This document shows positions 63,490 through 64,000 of a stretch of DNA of 64,000 nt, one piece after another. Source of the DNA: Phycisphaeraceae bacterium (GTDB taxonomy: Bacteria; Planctomycetota; Phycisphaerae; Phycisphaerales; UBA1924); NCBI GenBank assembly GCA_020639135.1, contig JACKHE010000002.1, positions 248,001-312,000 on the forward strand, in the 5' to 3' direction. Positions within the stretch are counted from its first letter, which is position 1. Every line of letters begins with the position of its first letter. The translations under genes were made by a program, and so were the position numbers. Under the pieces are notes generated by a model. That model was not told where the DNA came from. It saw nothing but the letters and a program-made list of their open reading frames with translations, and did no database searches.

Positions 63490-64000
63490 GCGAGCATCAC
63501 GCAGATCACCCGATCGTCCTCCCGCTCCAGATCCTCCCGCAGCCGGACGACGAGACGTGCGGCCCGACGTGCCTGCATTCCGTGTACCGGTACTGGGGCG
63601 AGGATCTTGAGCTCAAGGACGTGATCGATTCCGCGGCGTCGCTCAAGACCGCCGGCGCCGGGCGCGGCACGCTCGCGGTGATGCTGGGGATCGACGCGCT
63701 GACGCGCGGCTACCGCGCCAGGCTCTTCACGTTCAATCTGCACGTCTTCGACCCGACCTGGTTCGGCGAGGACGGCCGGGCGGATTCGCAACACCTCATC
63801 GGCAAGCTGCGTGAGCAGGCGGACGCCAAGTGCGTCGAGGATCCCCGTTTCCGGGTGGCGTCCGGTTCGTATCTCGAGTATCTCCGGCTCGGGGGCGTCA
63901 TCCGCTTCCGCGACCTGAAGGCGAGGCTCATCGCCCGTTTCCTGCGCGAGGGCGTCCCGATCCTGACCGGCCTGAGCGCGACGTACCTGTACCGCTGCGC
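63486..64000 (+). CDS. C39-like (papain-fold) cysteine peptidase, cut by the window edge
   Basis: First ~171 residues from GTG 63486. The N-terminal catalytic region QILPQPDDETCGPTCLHSVYRYWGEDLELKDVIDSAASL contains the Gln and Cys of the C39-type motif (xxxQxxxTxCGPTCL), then an alpha/beta papain-like layout (GTLAVMLGIDALTRGYRARLFTFNLHVFDPTWF). The His of the triad should lie further on, beyond the window. No membrane span so far, unlike bacteriocin exporters, so it may be a stand-alone peptidase processing a peptide. Its start overlaps the SET gene stop, giving an operon with that gene and the nitrilase-GNAT fusion. Confidence 0.75.
   Translation, partial: MSEHHADHPIVLPLQILPQPDDETCGPTCLHSVYRYWGEDLELKDVIDSAASLKTAGAGRGTLAVMLGIDALTRGYRARLFTFNLHVFDPTWFGEDGRADSQHLIGKLREQADAKCVEDPRFRVASGSYLEYLRLGGVIRFRDLKARLIARFLREGVPILTGLSATYLYRC

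Overview
The window is a high-GC bacterial chromosome segment, almost certainly from a planctomycete of the class Phycisphaerae. Three things point there: secreted proteins ending in a short PTPxxAGLLAL-type hydrophobic stretch plus an RRRR tail (PEP-CTERM-like), dockerin-type repeats at the C-termini of secreted proteins, and a prepilin-type N-terminus of the kind abundant in this group. Apart from one island, gene density and codon use are uniform. No rRNA and no CRISPR array were found.

Layout. 1-2439: the end of a PEP-CTERM-type protein, a pseudopilin-like protein and a dockerin protein. 2675-5740: a large Ser/Thr kinase-ATPase-TPR regulator. 5829-12814: a lower-GC mobile island inserted at the 3' end of an initiator tRNA gene. 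It carries a restriction endonuclease and a C5 methyltransferase, an unknown gene, a NicK/Orf20-type (Rep_trans) relaxase with an ICEBs1/Tn916-like oriT hairpin inside its 5' end, and a large serine recombinase. No conjugation machinery is visible, so it looks like an integrative mobilizable element. 13179-18400: a divergent subtilase with a dockerin, serS and a DUF378 protein.

18242-24983: a structured, terminator-ended leader with a possible Lys-rich leader peptide, then lysW-X-Y-Z-K (LysW carrier-protein route to lysine or ornithine, translationally coupled). Converging on it is a speD / deoxyhypusine-synthase-like / speB polyamine operon. 25155-29014: an AsmA-like protein, another PEP-CTERM-type protein, a Y-family polymerase and an SRAP protein (DNA damage pair). 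29034-29296: a probable structured noncoding RNA with a strong terminator. 29400-33322: nadK, dxs and a polyprenyl diphosphate synthase in one operon.

33387-47836: housekeeping and signalling genes: ExbB/TolQ-like protein, PTS IIA, rsmB-like methyltransferase, a MacB/FtsX permease, a PpiD/SurA-like protein, rpsD, purF, a flavin reductase, a threonine dehydratase-like enzyme, rlmN, a GlsB-type protein and an HDOD-GGDEF-REC regulator. 48499-54583: a low-complexity Asn/Arg-rich exported protein, a GlmU-like protein overlapping polA, and tRNA-Asp. 54654-60781: small conserved proteins, two SnoaL-like lipoproteins, mprF, a DUF1003 protein and a COG4705 membrane protein. 60782-64000: a frameshifted mtfA remnant, then a nitrilase-GNAT fusion, a SET-domain protein and a C39-like cysteine peptidase (cut by the window edge). 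These last three may form a modification system.

All assignments are from reading the sequence and recalled family motifs; no database search was run.
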